Below are positions 36,376 to 46,200 of a DNA stretch of 64,000 nt, one piece after another. Where the stretch lies: contig NZ_JAAOIZ010000002.1 of NCBI RefSeq assembly GCF_013184525.1, positions 558,001-622,000 on the forward strand, read 5' to 3'. This stretch comes from Chryseobacterium sp. LAM-KRS1 (GTDB lineage: Bacteria > Bacteroidota > Bacteroidia > Flavobacteriales > Weeksellaceae). Below the pieces are notes generated by a model, which saw only the letters and a list, made by a program, of their open reading frames with translations, was not told the DNA's origin and made no database searches. Position 1 is the stretch's first letter, and the number at the start of each line of letters is the position of its first letter. A program made the translations under genes and the position numbers.

Positions 36376-36402
36376 ACCTCCCGAAAGGGAGGTTTTCTTT
36401 TT
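36376..36402 (+). terminator. Terminator of the beta-glucosidase gene
   Basis: ACCTCCC pairs with GGGAGGT across a GAAA tetraloop, followed by TTTCTTTTT. Confidence 0.85.
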
Positions 36403-36443
36403 ATATAAAATTATTTGAAATTGGTATTGTAAAGAAATATAAA

Positions 36444-36474
36444 AGCAAAAATCCAGGAATTGCTTTCCTGGATT
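36444..36474 (-). terminator. Terminator of the toxin locus
   Basis: A 10-bp perfect stem (AATCCAGGAA with TTCCTGGATT, 36450-36474), followed on the minus strand by TTTTTGCTTTT. It lies past the last putative immunity gene. Confidence 0.8.
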
Positions 36475-36534
36475 GATATTTATTAAAACCAAATATACCT
36501 TATTTCAATATCTATAGTGGATTTTCTTTTTTAG

Positions 36535-37089
36535 CTATTTCGATTGCTTATTCAGGTCATACTCAATTTCTAAGTATTGAAGCGCATCAAAGGTTGCCAA
36601 ATCTTCCAGATAGACAAATTTTTCTTCAAAAATTGAGTATGCAAAAACATTCACAGGTATTGCAGGCTGTTTATTATTTTTCAATTGCTTAAATAAGTCA
36701 TTACAAGAAGTTGCCTCTTTTGCATTAATCCCAAAATTATTTTTGTACTGTTCTGTTTTTCCAAAATTTTCATCAGATCTATCAAAAAATACGATAAATC
36801 TGTTATCGGTAACTTTAAAGCATTTACATTGCTTCTGATCTATGCTAGAGCTTGGTAATTGATTCTTTAAACTGACAGTAAAAGATCCATCATGAATCGG
36901 TGTTACCAAAGCATAAATAGTAGATTTTTCATAATCATTTAAAACAATTGTATTAGATTTATTAATGAACGCTAATACATTATTTACTTTTCGATATAAG
37001 GAATGGCTTTTAAAAAAATCGCTTGCATTCTTATCTTGTGCATTTAATTTTACACCTACTAGTAATAAAAGTAGTATAAATGGTTTCAT
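36535..37089 (-). CDS. Exported putative immunity protein, copy 2
   Basis: I use the ATG at 37089, which gives a proper signal peptide (M-K-P-F-I-L-L-L-L-L ... L-N-A-Q). The mature part is ~165 residues with two cysteines in K-Q-C-K-C and one in T-S-C-N-D-L-F-K-Q-L. It is a close paralogue of the next upstream gene along its whole length (shared N-D-Y-E-K-S-T-I-Y-A-L-V-T-P-I-H and F-D-A-L-Q-Y-L-E-I-E-Y-D-L). No known domain. Its place behind a toxin remnant and its duplication suggest exported immunity acting in the periplasm. That is inference. Confidence 0.6.
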   Translation of the reverse strand: MKPFILLLLLVGVKLNAQDKNASDFFKSHSLYRKVNNVLAFINKSNTIVLNDYEKSTIYALVTPIHDGSFTVSLKNQLPSSSIDQKQCKCFKVTDNRFIVFFDRSDENFGKTEQYKNNFGINAKEATSCNDLFKQLKNNKQPAIPVNVFAYSIFEEKFVYLEDLATFDALQYLEIEYDLNKQSK

Positions 37090-37192
37090 TCTATTTGAAG
37101 TTAACATAATTATCTGAAAATCTTTTATTATTCATATCTCTTAAAAAATGATCCATTCTCAAAATTCTTTCTATAAATATAAGCTTAGCCAG

Positions 37193-37747
37193 CTATTTCG
37201 ATTGCTTATGCAGATCATATTCAATTTCTAAGTATTGAAGAGCATCAAAGGTTGCCAGATCTTCCAGATAAACAAATGTTTCTTCAAAAATTGAGTACGC
37301 AAAGACATTCACAGGAATACCAGATTGCTTATTATTTTTTAATTGCTTAAATAAGTCATTACAAGGAGTTTCCTCTTTCGAATTAATTTCAAAATTATTT
37401 TTGTATTGTTCTGTTTTTCCAAAATTTTCATCAGATCTATCAGAAAATACGATAAACTTGTTATCCGTAACTTTAAAGCATTTATATTGCTTTTGATCTA
37501 TGCTAGAGCTTGGTAATTGATTCTTTAAACTGACAGTGAAATATCTTTCATGAATCGGTGTTACCAAAGCATAAATAGTAGATTTCTCATAATCATTTAA
37601 AACAATTGTACTAGATTTATTAGTAAATGTCAATACATTATTTACTTTTCTATACACAGAACGGCTTTTAAAAAAATCGCTTGCATCTTTATTCTGTGCA
37701 TTAATTCCTGTACATATTAGAATTAATATAAAATAAACTGTTTTCAT
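37193..37747 (-). CDS. Exported putative immunity protein, copy 1
   Basis: The ATG at 37747, one base after the toxin-tip stop codon, begins a signal peptide (M-K-T-V-Y-F-I-L-I-L-I-C-T-G-I-N-A-Q). An earlier in-frame start at 37762 would overlap the toxin frame and spoil the signal peptide. The mature protein is near-identical in layout to copy 2, differing by scattered substitutions (for example K-Q-Y-K-C instead of K-Q-C-K-C). Tandem duplication of an immunity-like gene behind a toxin tip is common in polymorphic toxin loci. An exported immunity protein implies that the toxin acts in the periplasm. Confidence 0.62.
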   Translation of the reverse strand: MKTVYFILILICTGINAQNKDASDFFKSRSVYRKVNNVLTFTNKSSTIVLNDYEKSTIYALVTPIHERYFTVSLKNQLPSSSIDQKQYKCFKVTDNKFIVFSDRSDENFGKTEQYKNNFEINSKEETPCNDLFKQLKNNKQSGIPVNVFAYSIFEETFVYLEDLATFDALQYLEIEYDLHKQSK

Positions 37748-37748
37748 T

Positions 37749-38315
37749 TTATTTAAAGTCACTATTATTTGAAAATTTATTATTCATATCTCCAAAATTT
37801 CTTTGTTTAAATAATGAACTGTTATCAAAGGGTTTTCCATAAGGATAGACTTTACCCATTTCATTGCCATTAGTTCTAAACAAAAACCTTATAACTTTCT
37901 TAGATAAGGCATGTTCTAAATCACCAGATGATGGTCCATTCGTTCCCCATTTGCTTCCATGTGAATGCATATCCCAATTTAACGTACTCGAAGAATATCC
38001 TAACTTATCAAAACTTAAATAATTAGGTGACAATGTAGGATTTAGCTGGGTTCCTAATGCATATTCATTTTTTCCATTAATAGTATTACTGGCAATTGAC
38101 CACTCGTTTGTACTATGAAGAGCAGAAAACTGAAATACGTCCAATGCATCTTTTCTGTTAGTAGTCACTGCAATACGAAGATCAGATTCACTAAATCCAA
38201 ATTCTTTACTTCTATTTTTTGATAAATCACTAATAATTGTTCCGGCAGAAGAGTTGTTTTTATTTACTTTAACAAAATCCTGACCTTCTTTTCCTTCTCC
38301 TTTTATTGGAGATTG
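37749..38315 (-). pseudogene. Orphan RHS toxin tip with JAB/JAMM-type peptidase domain
   Basis: An open frame of 188 codons runs from just after a TAA (38316-38318) with no ATG near its beginning. The first plausible start is GTG at 38168. It opens Q-S-P-I-K-G-E-G-K-E-G-Q-D-F-V, resembling the sequence just past an RHS core boundary. The toxin part holds W-D-M-H-S-H-G-S-K-W-G-T-N-G-P-S-S-G-D, a JAMM metal site (H-x-H ... S-x-x-D) like the JAB-like toxin family of polymorphic toxins. It looks like a displaced C-terminal cassette without its RHS carrier, silent unless recombined onto the RHS gene. It may also be translated from the GTG. Confidence 0.65.
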
Positions 38316-38409
38316 TTAATGAATATAGCTATTTTAAAGAAATATAAAATAGTATAAGATGAATTGAAAACAAAAATCTAAGAATTGTTTTCTGAATTAA
38401 TTTAGATCT

Positions 38410-38982
38410 TTAATTTAAAATATTATTCAAAATATTATCACTATTTCCTAAGCTTGTTCTTAATTTTTTATTTTTAACTTCTGACAATAATATCACCTTT
38501 TTTAGGTTTTTACTTTTTATTGGTACAACATTAAGATAATTCAGATCATCCTTAGAAATTGCTTTTGTTTTTACCAGACCATTATTATTAATAAAAAAGT
38601 GTTTTGCCTTACTACCTTCGATAAAAACATAATGAAAATTTAAAAGAACCACCTCTCCTTCTTCATATTCTAATATGAAAAATTCTTTGATATTATCTCT
38701 TGATGTGTAAGTTGATTCTTTCTTTAACTCTTTATAATCATTCTTCAAAAAGTTCCTTAGATAATCTTTTAAATTAGCTATTTCATATTCATTTAACTTA
38801 TTTTCATTGAAGGTTATGGCATTATCCATTGAAGTCATTAACTCTTTATATGAGATTGTATCATTTTCTTTACTACTTTCTCCAAATGAAGTACCTTTTA
38901 ATTTAGTATTACAAGATCCTAAAATCACAACAATACAAAACAATGTAATTGTTAAAATTAAAAAATTATTTCTTTTATTCAT
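38410..38982 (-). CDS. Lipoprotein of unknown function (possible orphan immunity)
   Basis: A 190-residue protein whose lipobox I-V-V-I-L-G-S-C follows a basic, hydrophobic leader. The remainder is lysine/glutamate/asparagine-rich, very AT-rich, with F-F-I-L-E-Y-E-E-G-E-V-V-L-L-N-F-H-Y and a helical tail. No family recognised. It sits between the orphan toxin tip and the RHS gene's lipoprotein. It may be immunity left from a lost cassette. Confidence 0.6.
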   Translation of the reverse strand: MNKRNNFLILTITLFCIVVILGSCNTKLKGTSFGESSKENDTISYKELMTSMDNAITFNENKLNEYEIANLKDYLRNFLKNDYKELKKESTYTSRDNIKEFFILEYEEGEVVLLNFHYVFIEGSKAKHFFINNNGLVKTKAISKDDLNYLNVVPIKSKNLKKVILLSEVKNKKLRTSLGNSDNILNNILN

Positions 38983-38999
38983 TCTGGCAATTTTCTTTC

Positions 39000-39239
39000 A
39001 GTTGCACTTTGTTTTCCTGAAGTTTTCAAAGCTTTTTAATCTGACCACAGATCAGATCCTGTAATATGAAAATATTATTCCTGAAAGTAACCATAGAGGA
39101 TAAACCGGAATTTGAGAAGCTGCATCTGATTAATCAACTTGATGAAGAGGATAAGCCCATGATTTTTACAATGGTAGATAAAATGCTTATTACTAAAAAG
39201 TTTAAGGATTTCTTTAATAAAAATGTAGCTTCGCTATAA
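39000..39239 (+). pseudogene. Decayed XRE-type regulator fragment
   Basis: An ATG at 39066 begins 57 codons ending I-N-Q-L-D-E-E-D-K-P-M-I-F-T-M-V-D-K-M and K-K-F-K-D-F-F-N-K-N-V-A-S-L. This reads like the C-terminus of Bacteroidetes XRE regulators. Just upstream, in another frame, F-S-K-L-F-N-L-T-T-D-Q-I-L (ending at the TAA at 39062-39064) reads like the end of the helix-turn-helix domain. A frameshift between the two and loss of the N-terminus would explain this. It is the only plus-strand coding trace in the toxin locus. Confidence 0.5.
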
Positions 39240-39377
39240 ATCAAAAATTTTTCCGAAAAAATAAAAACCTCGCATTTGCAGGGTTTTTATTTTATCTGCA
39301 CAAAGTTAGGAGACTTTACGTAGCAGGGGTTATTATTATCTAACGGCACAAGCGAGACGAGCTAGCAAGAGTAATGT

Positions 39378-39830
39378 TCAATTAACTATCAATCCATTAG
39401 AAAATCTTACAATCCATTTTTCATTATGATAATAAAGATATATTATCCTATATTTTGTATTAATCGGCACTTCAAAGCACGTTTTATTACGTTCTGAGTA
39501 TCCCTTTATGACATAATTAGTGTCCGTAGAAGATATCTTATATGTGAAAGCTGCAGAATAAGTGTCAAATTTTGTAGTATCTGTAATAACTTTTTTATTA
39601 AAAACCTCCTTTTGATTAATGCTAATTTTTATTTGATCATTAAACTCTTCCAAAAAATAAATAGTTAAATAGTCTTTTGCCCTCTCTTGTTTAGAAAGTT
39701 TATATTTCCCATTTTCAATATACTGAACTTCGAAAGTATTTCCGCAACTACTTTGTAGATCCTGTTTTGTAAAACTTTTGCATCCACTTAAAAAACATAA
39801 AATCAGAAGACAACATATAGTATTTTTCAT
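39378..39830 (-). CDS. Lipoprotein, putative immunity to the RHS metzincin toxin
   Basis: A 150-residue lipoprotein (lipobox L-S-G-C after M-K-N-T-I-C-C-L-L-I-L). Its start lies 2 bases after the RHS gene's stop, the classic place for the cognate immunity gene. The mature part is beta-rich with cysteines at S-S-C-G-N and N-K-T-C-F that could form a disulfide. A lipoprotein would protect the periplasm or outer membrane, which fits an exported protease toxin. The specific pairing is inference. Confidence 0.65.
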   Translation of the reverse strand: MKNTICCLLILCFLSGCKSFTKQDLQSSCGNTFEVQYIENGKYKLSKQERAKDYLTIYFLEEFNDQIKISINQKEVFNKKVITDTTKFDTYSAAFTYKISSTDTNYVIKGYSERNKTCFEVPINTKYRIIYLYYHNEKWIVRFSNGLIVN

Positions 39831-39832
39831 AA

Positions 39833-42800
39833 TTAATTATTTGGTTGTTGAGATTGTATTACTTCATCCATTTTTTTAAACTGTCCTGGAGTTAAACTAC
39901 TTCCTGCACTTTGTTGATAATTTGGGTCTGGATTCTCACCAGAATTTAAAAGATTAGATTTAATTGTTTTAGGTGTAACGTCCTTAGAGTTTTGATTAAT
40001 GTCCGATACTTTATCCCTATTTTTCCAAGGGTGATCCAATCCTGCAGTATGGCCAGCCTCATGATTAAAAGACCTTGTTATATCACTTGTTGCTCTTTTT
40101 TCACCATCATTAGAAGCTGTAATAGTAAAACCATTCTTTTGTGATTCTCCTAATACATCGGTAACTCCACCTTTAAAAGCAGTCCCAACTTCATTTCCAT
40201 CAGCATCTGTTATAATAGTCCCTTTTTGATCAACTACATTAGCTTTAATTGTTGCTTTGTCTGACACCACTAAACTTGCTTTTGCACCATCTGCACCATA
40301 AGTTTTTGAGAAATCGTTTTTAATAGATTCTACTAACTTATTAAATTGCTTATCATTAAGTTTAGTGCTACTATTGGTAATAGAAACTGTAAGTTGCCGG
40401 CTTGTAGTTACCCCCTTATCATTTTTAACATTAGCCCATTCCAACCCCTCCAATTCTCTACCATCAACAACTCTATTTTCAGAGAAATTATAATGAGATT
40501 GGTAAGCATACTTTTCACTTAAAGGATCAATATTGAAAAATCTTCCCATTGATGGATCGTAGTTTCTCCATTTAAAAGAAGACCACCCTGTTTCTAACTG
40601 CTTTTCCTGTCCCTGGGTAGTATAAATATAATTAGGAGATAATGATGATGAGATATTTAGATCTCCGCCAAATTCTAAACCAAAGGGATAGTAATTTGTA
40701 GTTCTGTCTATTTGAGCAGCTCCCGAATCGCCTTTATAATATGCTAACCTTATATTTCCAACCTGATCTTTATATTGATAAATATACTTATTTTTCACAA
40801 AATCATAATATCCTTCTGAAGTAGGTATAAACTGTAGCTCTATTACCCCTAAAGATATCCCTCCCATTGAGGCAGTATATTGAAATCCATCCAGATATTC
40901 TGTTGTCGTGGATGAATCTAATTGTGTACGTCCAGAGAAATAATTATGAACTTTTTTAAGTTTTACACCATCTGCCCTATATAAATAATTGGTATTTTTA
41001 TATACGGTTGTTGATCCAAAACCAAAAGGATCTTCTCTTACAACGAATTGATCAAATTTAATATAAACTGGAAGATTGAGATAATTATAATCTATTTTCA
41101 AAATACCTTTATCTATCTGGTCTGTCATATTACCGTTATTATCATAGCCAATAATAGCACCTGAGGTATCGGGATAACCTGTATAATTTCCAGATGAATC
41201 GATGACTGTATTAAGCCTATTTCCTGTATAAGCGTAGCCAAGGTTATCTATTAACTGTACACCAACATTTTGTAAAAATCTGTTTCTTTGAAGACTTAAA
41301 ATATTTCCATTTAGATCATAATCCAATGTTTCATTATAGTAATTATTTTGAGGAACAGTTGCATTTGGCTCCGAATAGATTCCATTTTTCAATCTATTCA
41401 AACCATCATATTGATAGTTGTACCTTTTTAATATTCCATCATTGGATGCCCTCCAATCTATTTCCGCAATATTACCGTTAAACTTACCTGCAGAAGTGCT
41501 TGAATAAATAGGATTATTATATCGGATTTCATAACCAAATAGTTTTCCGTTCAAATTGGAGGGATCATTAATTTTAGTTATCCAACCTTGGATATTATAA
41601 GTATAATCAATACTTTGAAGAGGTGAAGCTATACTTGTTCCACCCACTTTTTTATTTCTTAGCTGAGAAAGCTCATTGTAATCATTCTGGACTAAAATTT
41701 CCTCAGTTCCATTATCAATTTTATGTTTATGAATCTTTAATCGGTTTTGATCATCATACATGAATGTTTCGGTAATCATCCTTTCATTATCAGTTGTCAA
41801 TCTTTTATGTTTAGTTATAGTTTGATTTGGTAAACCTGCAAAATTCAGTTCAGATTCTGTTTTTGTATATCCGCCTAAATGATTGACCGAACGCGTTGAG
41901 ATAAGACGTCCTTTCGTATCATATAGCATAAAGTCTCTTGTCCAAGCTTCATTTTCAATATTTCTGATATAGGAAGCTAATAACAATCCCTTAGCAAAAC
42001 CATTCTGAGTGTTAAGAATAACTTTCTGGTTCAATATTACATCAGGAAGATCATTGGGAAACCATAAATCCCGCGGGAAAGCATCATAATAATTGATCAT
42101 CATGATTTTTATAGAAGAAGTAGGATAAGCAGTATTGGAATAATTAAGCGCATCAGCTCCACTATCGGGAATAGTAGAACTTCCTCTAAGTTCATTATTA
42201 CTTCCTTTTGCCTCCACATTTGTTTGCTCGGCTAATCTTCCTGCCAGCCCATAAGCAGCTGTACTGGTATAAATACCTGTATAAACTACTCTTCCCAATT
42301 CATCATATTTACTAAACAGCCATTGTTTACTCGCTCCCATATTTGCGTCCTGAGTCATTACCAATCGGTCCTGTTTATCATATACCATATATTCCCAACC
42401 TTTTCCGGGAAGTTTCTTAGCTACAAGCCGATTCCTTCCATCATATTGGTACTGATAACAAAGCGTATCCAATACAGAAGCAATAGTAGAAGCTACTACA
42501 GCATTTGGTGGAACAACAAGAACCAATTGATCAAATTGATTATACACATAGTAAGTATCTGCATTTAATGAAGCATTTACTGCTTTTCTAGCCAAAATAA
42601 GCTGCCCCTGAATATTCTTGTACTCGGTCGTAGCATTACCATCTTCATCTGTTACAACGGTTTTATACAAAACCCCTGCTGCATAATTTCCAGAAAGTGT
42701 TATGGTAGAAACAGCTGCCCCGCTGACCCAGTTTGTATTGGTCACCATATATTTTTTAACCTCAGTGGCTGAATTACTTCCATATTCAAATGTAGAGGGT

Positions 42801-43246
42801 TTGGTATTCCAGGCTGTCCCAGGCTGCTTTTGTTGAAGAACTCTATCTAAGGGAGAACTTTCAAGTATCTTTTCTCCATAAATCTTCTCAGTACCATAGA
42901 TCATGGGATTAGATGCGTTACTTAATGGAGTCCCATATATATTCCCATTTTGAGTAGTAGTTTGAGGAACCGAAAGGTATTCGTTGGCCTGCCTTCCAAA
43001 AGCATCATATTCTACATGGGATACAACATCTTTTCCTAAAGGAGTAGCTTTTACCTTAACGGTTTGTTTAGCTCTTCCCAATCCGTCAAAATACTGTACT
43101 TCTACAGCCATTTTTGCAGTTTGCCCCACCGGGTAATCAAGGTAAGTTTTGGTCTGTACATAATTTACCGTATCAGTTTGCGCATGTATGATGTTTACAC
43201 CAGATAACAATAGAACACCTAATATTATTATTTTTCTCACAATCAT
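39833..43246 (-). CDS. RHS-repeat toxin with C-terminal metzincin-like peptidase
   Basis: A 1137-residue protein with a signal peptide (M-I-V-R-K-I-I-I-L-G ... I-H-A-Q). It has an N-terminal region of the type in many flavobacterial RHS proteins (DUF6443-like), then YD repeats (Y-D-A-F-G-R, Y-D-E-L-G-R, Y-D-G-L-N-R). The core ends at Y-D-P-S-M-G-R-F-F-N-I-D-P-L-S-E. After the boundary E-N-R-V-V-D-G-R-E-L-E-G the C-terminal ~190 residues are a distinct domain. It contains H-E-A-G-H-T-A-G-L-D-H (H1062 to H1072), the HExxHxxGxxH zinc site of metzincin peptidases. Its start shares bases with the stop of the preceding YD gene. The likely immunity lipoprotein follows. Killing of competitors is inference. 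Confidence 0.88.
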   Translation of the reverse strand: MIVRKIIILGVLLLSGVNIIHAQTDTVNYVQTKTYLDYPVGQTAKMAVEVQYFDGLGRAKQTVKVKATPLGKDVVSHVEYDAFGRQANEYLSVPQTTTQNGNIYGTPLSNASNPMIYGTEKIYGEKILESSPLDRVLQQKQPGTAWNTKPSTFEYGSNSATEVKKYMVTNTNWVSGAAVSTITLSGNYAAGVLYKTVVTDEDGNATTEYKNIQGQLILARKAVNASLNADTYYVYNQFDQLVLVVPPNAVVASTIASVLDTLCYQYQYDGRNRLVAKKLPGKGWEYMVYDKQDRLVMTQDANMGASKQWLFSKYDELGRVVYTGIYTSTAAYGLAGRLAEQTNVEAKGSNNELRGSSTIPDSGADALNYSNTAYPTSSIKIMMINYYDAFPRDLWFPNDLPDVILNQKVILNTQNGFAKGLLLASYIRNIENEAWTRDFMLYDTKGRLISTRSVNHLGGYTKTESELNFAGLPNQTITKHKRLTTDNERMITETFMYDDQNRLKIHKHKIDNGTEEILVQNDYNELSQLRNKKVGGTSIASPLQSIDYTYNIQGWITKINDPSNLNGKLFGYEIRYNNPIYSSTSAGKFNGNIAEIDWRASNDGILKRYNYQYDGLNRLKNGIYSEPNATVPQNNYYNETLDYDLNGNILSLQRNRFLQNVGVQLIDNLGYAYTGNRLNTVIDSSGNYTGYPDTSGAIIGYDNNGNMTDQIDKGILKIDYNYLNLPVYIKFDQFVVREDPFGFGSTTVYKNTNYLYRADGVKLKKVHNYFSGRTQLDSSTTTEYLDGFQYTASMGGISLGVIELQFIPTSEGYYDFVKNKYIYQYKDQVGNIRLAYYKGDSGAAQIDRTTNYYPFGLEFGGDLNISSSLSPNYIYTTQGQEKQLETGWSSFKWRNYDPSMGRFFNIDPLSEKYAYQSHYNFSENRVVDGRELEGLEWANVKNDKGVTTSRQLTVSITNSSTKLNDKQFNKLVESIKNDFSKTYGADGAKASLVVSDKATIKANVVDQKGTIITDADGNEVGTAFKGGVTDVLGESQKNGFTITASNDGEKRATSDITRSFNHEAGHTAGLDHPWKNRDKVSDINQNSKDVTPKTIKSNLLNSGENPDPNYQQSAGSSLTPGQFKKMDEVIQSQQPNN

Positions 43247-46200
43247 TAGTTTTTATAGTTGTATTTGAATTCTTTTACCATCTTAAGAGAAGTTACTCCA
43301 GATGTATCTGTCTGAACCTGTTTAATTTCCTTAAGTCTATTGGCAGAATCATAATAATAAAGTTCTCTTACTCCTAAAGGAGATGTAATACTCCTTACAC
43401 CTACCAAAGCGTCATAAGTATAGGTGGTAATCCCACTACTTTGAACACCAACCGCTGCTCTGAAAGTTTCCATTGCAGATAATAATGCTGTTTCAGCATC
43501 TCCAGGTAAAGCTGAAGCATCTGTATTGGAGGCTGAAATAAATGCGGTAAGCTGCGAACCAGCAATCTGACCAACCTGATCATAGGTTATCCCTTCTATC
43601 TTAGCAATGGGTTGGGTACCATTATATCCCCAGATAATAGACACTGGAATACCATCTTTAGTTCTGTATTGCTGAAGATTTCCAAATGAATCATATTTCT
43701 CATAGGTTAATTCTGTAGTTGACGTACCACTTTGAAGGTTATAAGATTCGATTGAACTTGGAAAAAGATTTGAAAGATCTGCATATAGTGTTTCAGTTTT
43801 CTCTTTTGTCTGCCCATTTTTTTTGGTTTCGGTTTCTAAAGGAATACCAAGCATATTGGCAGTAATCAATCTTTGATTACTTTTTTCTTTAGCATATTTA
43901 TAAGAGCTAACGTATGTATCTCCACCAGTTATGCTTTTAGTAACAGATAATGGATAATCTTCAGAATTATAAATATAGTCTGTGGTAGTCATTACAGAGC
44001 TTTGTACTCCGTTTTTATAAAAATAAGAAGTTTCTTTCTTTTTGGAAGCTAATGTAATTCCAAACTTTTCAAAACTTTTATAGGGTGTTGTCAAAATAAT
44101 TCCAGGATAGTGGTTGGCCAAGGCTTGATAATTATCATAAGAGAAGTATTCAGCAACCATATTTTTATCATAGTTGCCTATAATTTTGATGCCATCATTT
44201 TTTTGAAACTCGGTTGTCACATACTCATTATTGGCTTCTGAAAGAATCTGTCCTAATTCATTATAAACCTTCTCTGACAAAGGCTGACCTCTTTTATAAT
44301 CCAGATTAGGAATCGGTACTACTGGCATAATCGGGACAAGCCCTCCTTCATTAGGATAATCTAATGGTGAGCGGAATGTATACACCGTCTTTCCTTTACT
44401 ATTTCCATTTTTATCAAGCTGTTTAACAGTAACATACTGATATCCAACGTCTGACCCTTGTGTTTTTTCAGTAGGAATAATATTATAATCCGTAGTAACG
44501 TCAAAATCAGCACTATATATAATACTGGGGTTCGTTTTGTTCTTATATGCATAAGAATCAGTAAAATTCATTACTGGTTCAGGATATACCAATGTCCCAC
44601 TACTTAGAGTAGAATCACTAATATTCTTATAATCATAGTTGAACATCTTAGAAGGAACAGTTGAAGAAGGATTAGCATAATAAATTATATTATTAATCCT
44701 TAGACCACCTCCATAACGAATCTTTTCGTTAACAAATACCTGCTCTTTCGTAGTAGCTTCAAATGTATCTCCAGTATCAGTAATGTTGGAAGGAAAATAA
44801 GACCCACCCAAAGATGCCCAATATTCGCCGGCTTCCAAATGTATAGTGGCATACATATCTGATACGATCTCTCCTTCATTTCCTATCCATGATATAGAAC
44901 AGGCAGGAGGTTGAGGTTTATTACAGGTTTGGTTTCCCGGACTTATTTGATATATAGGTAAAGATGGGAAAGTACCGTCTGCATTTTTCTTAAATATCTT
45001 AAAATTCCAGTTGAAATTAATTAAAGAGCCCAACATATGATGCAAATTAACATCCTGCGGTGTCACAACAGTAAAAAATTGTTGCTTAAAATTATTATTT
45101 AATTGCCCAAAATTAATGCTCCAAGTATTGATATTTGTTGTCCAATGTCCTGTCACTGGATCATTTCCTGTTCCACTATAATAATTACTATAGTCATTAG
45201 GACCAAAATCAAAAACACTCTTTCCTTTTGTTGGATAAGTTATTGAATTAAGAACATCTGTTTTGAATCCTCCAAGATTACCTTTGTAATAACCCCATTT
45301 ATCTTTTTCAAGAATTCCACTAGTTGCATTATAAGTTAATACATATTCTTGGTTCTGAACATCTTGTGTATTCGGTGTTTTGGTAACTTTTGTCAACATC
45401 AATTTTTTTAGATTTTTCTGTTGACCGGAAGGAGTTTGATAATATGTATTTGTATATCCATAATCAAAAACATATTTTTCTGTGAACTGTGTTATACTCT
45501 GACCAAGATAATTACTTTGTACCGATTTTAGTTTGTAAAGTTCCGAAGGCTGAGTATAATTAGAATCTTGCCTTCCTTTTTCATAGGTCAGAATTACTGT
45601 CCCTCTACCTCTAACGTCAATACTAGTAAGAAGTTTTGTCTGGTTATCACTATAAACAATTTGAGTTTCAATAGCCCCGGGCATACTTGGGTCTGGACTT
45701 TGTTGAGTTCCTGTTTCTGTCTGGGAATTATTATAATAGTATATATTTTTTGCAAGTCTCTTTGTTGTTGTAGGGGCTTCTTCAAATTTCACTTGTGAAG
45801 TAAGTGAATAATTAAAAGATACCAAAATCTGACTATTCTGGTCTTGTATTTTAGCCAAGTGAAAAGAAGTCCAGTAATCTCCTACATCAACATTAGGGCT
45901 AATATCTCCAATACCTTCAGTAAGACCAATTTTCACTGCGGTGATAGATCTTTGAGATTTTTCCATTGAATCAAAAGTATATCTGATTCCTTTATCATCT
46001 ACTATTGTAAATGAATTAATGATTCCTTGTGCATCTTTACTTGTGATGATCTGAAGATTATTTTTATCTAGCTTTTCAACCTGGTAATTTCCCGCGTCAT
46101 CCTTAATCACATAAAATCTCCCTGATTGTCCTGAAAAGTTGTACTGATAAAGATCATATTCTGTATCGAATCTTCCCATAGCTGCTTCAAACCGATATTC

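Noticed and set aside
39241..39377. Hairpin and low-complexity tract (AAAAACCTC ... AGGGTTTTT; GCGAGACGAGCTAGC) after the lipoprotein gene
   Set aside because: The stem has mismatches and the tract has no clear symmetry. It may be a weak terminator, but I could not support it.
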